From Ignavibacteria bacterium (lineage in GTDB: Bacteria; Bacteroidota; Ignavibacteria; Tepidaquicellales; OLB5): DNA of 6,887 nt. Positions 6,684 to 6,887 of the stretch are shown piece after piece; within the stretch, counting starts at the first letter, position 1; each line of letters begins with the position of its first letter. The translations under genes and the position numbers were made by a program. The DNA is taken from the NCBI GenBank assembly GCA_027492415.1, contig JAPUEV010000274.1, forward strand, positions 1-6,887, written 5' to 3'. The notes beneath the pieces were generated by a model. That model searched no databases, was not told the DNA's origin, and saw nothing but the letters and a program-made list of their open reading frames with translations.

Positions 6684-6887
6684 TTAATTGAGGTACCCCA
6701 GTGAATATTAAAATTATATAAAAATGAAATTCAGAGTGCGATTCAAAATTGTAAATAAATACTAAAAACTTAAAAAACCAATTTGCAAATATAAGGTTTA
6801 ATTTTATTTATTTAAGTGAACTTATTTATACTTTTTTTAAGTTTTTTATTATCAATGCCTGAAATGCCTAATACCTGTTAAAACCAT
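6684..6887. other. Non-coding region upstream of mreB
   Basis: These 204 bp are strongly AT-rich and have no convincing gene on either strand. They hold the candidate promoter at 6786-6793, small AT-rich inverted repeats (AACTTA at 6819-6824 with TAAGTT at 6838-6843), and a short direct repeat AATGCCT at 6854-6860 and 6863-6869. The minus-strand leader just before mreB contains the palindrome GGTACC. No riboswitch or recognisable RNA is seen. Confidence 0.6.
6786..6793 (-). promoter_or_regulatory. Candidate promoter -7 element for mreB
   Basis: On the minus strand the bases read TATATTTG, an exact match to the Bacteroidota -7 consensus TAnnTTTG. A transcript would begin near 6779-6780 and carry a leader of about 95 bases before the mreB ATG. 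A good -33 TTTG/TTG is not seen at the usual 19-21 bp spacing, where AAATAA and GTTCACTT lie instead. Because the region is very AT-rich the match could be chance. Confidence 0.45.

Noticed and set aside
6819..6843. Inverted repeat AACTTA/TAAGTT as a terminator or operator
   Set aside because: The stem is only 6 bp of A/T-rich sequence in an A/T-rich region, as expected by chance.
6852..6887. Minus-strand 11-codon frame at the right edge, possibly the tail of an upstream gene
   Set aside because: It is too short and compositionally uninformative; the other frames close as quickly.

Overview
The window holds one compact minus-strand gene cluster. In transcription order it reads mreB, mreC, mreD, mrdA (PBP2), rodA, pyrF. 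The first five genes are the elongasome (rod-shape) set. MreB is the actin-like filament, MreC and MreD are its membrane partners, and PBP2 and RodA are the transpeptidase and glycosyltransferase pair that builds lateral-wall peptidoglycan. The last gene encodes a type-2 orotidine 5'-phosphate decarboxylase of pyrimidine synthesis. All six proteins look full length, and the family motifs checked are in place apart from one substitution in a conserved RodA loop.

Layout from the left: positions 1-37 probably hold the first codons of a further minus-strand gene that leaves the window. Positions 38-207 are non-coding and carry an inverted-repeat element. Then come pyrF (208-1026), a 93-bp gap built partly of two different heptanucleotide repeats, rodA (1120-2349), mrdA (2362-4143), mreD (4167-4661) and mreC (4676-5509). 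A 148-bp gap follows with a second copy of the inverted-repeat element, then mreB (5658-6683), then an AT-rich upstream region to 6887 with a plausible promoter. The gaps from mreC to rodA are only 12-23 bp, which indicates one transcript there. The mreB/mreC and rodA/pyrF junctions are wider and hold repeats.

The organism is probably a member of the Bacteroidota/Ignavibacteriota/Chlorobiota group. The reasons are the lack of any Shine-Dalgarno motif at all six starts, a TAnnTTTG-type promoter element upstream of mreB, very AT-rich intergenic DNA, the type-2 PyrF and the standard mreBCD-mrdA-rodA order. This is inference from style, not a marker-gene assignment.

The coding content is ordinary core-genome material, and I see no novel multi-gene system. 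The points worth a second look are in the gaps: a two-copy hairpin repeat placed 5-10 bp after two different stop codons in the same orientation, two unrelated heptad repeats in one gap, and a TTG start for pyrF.
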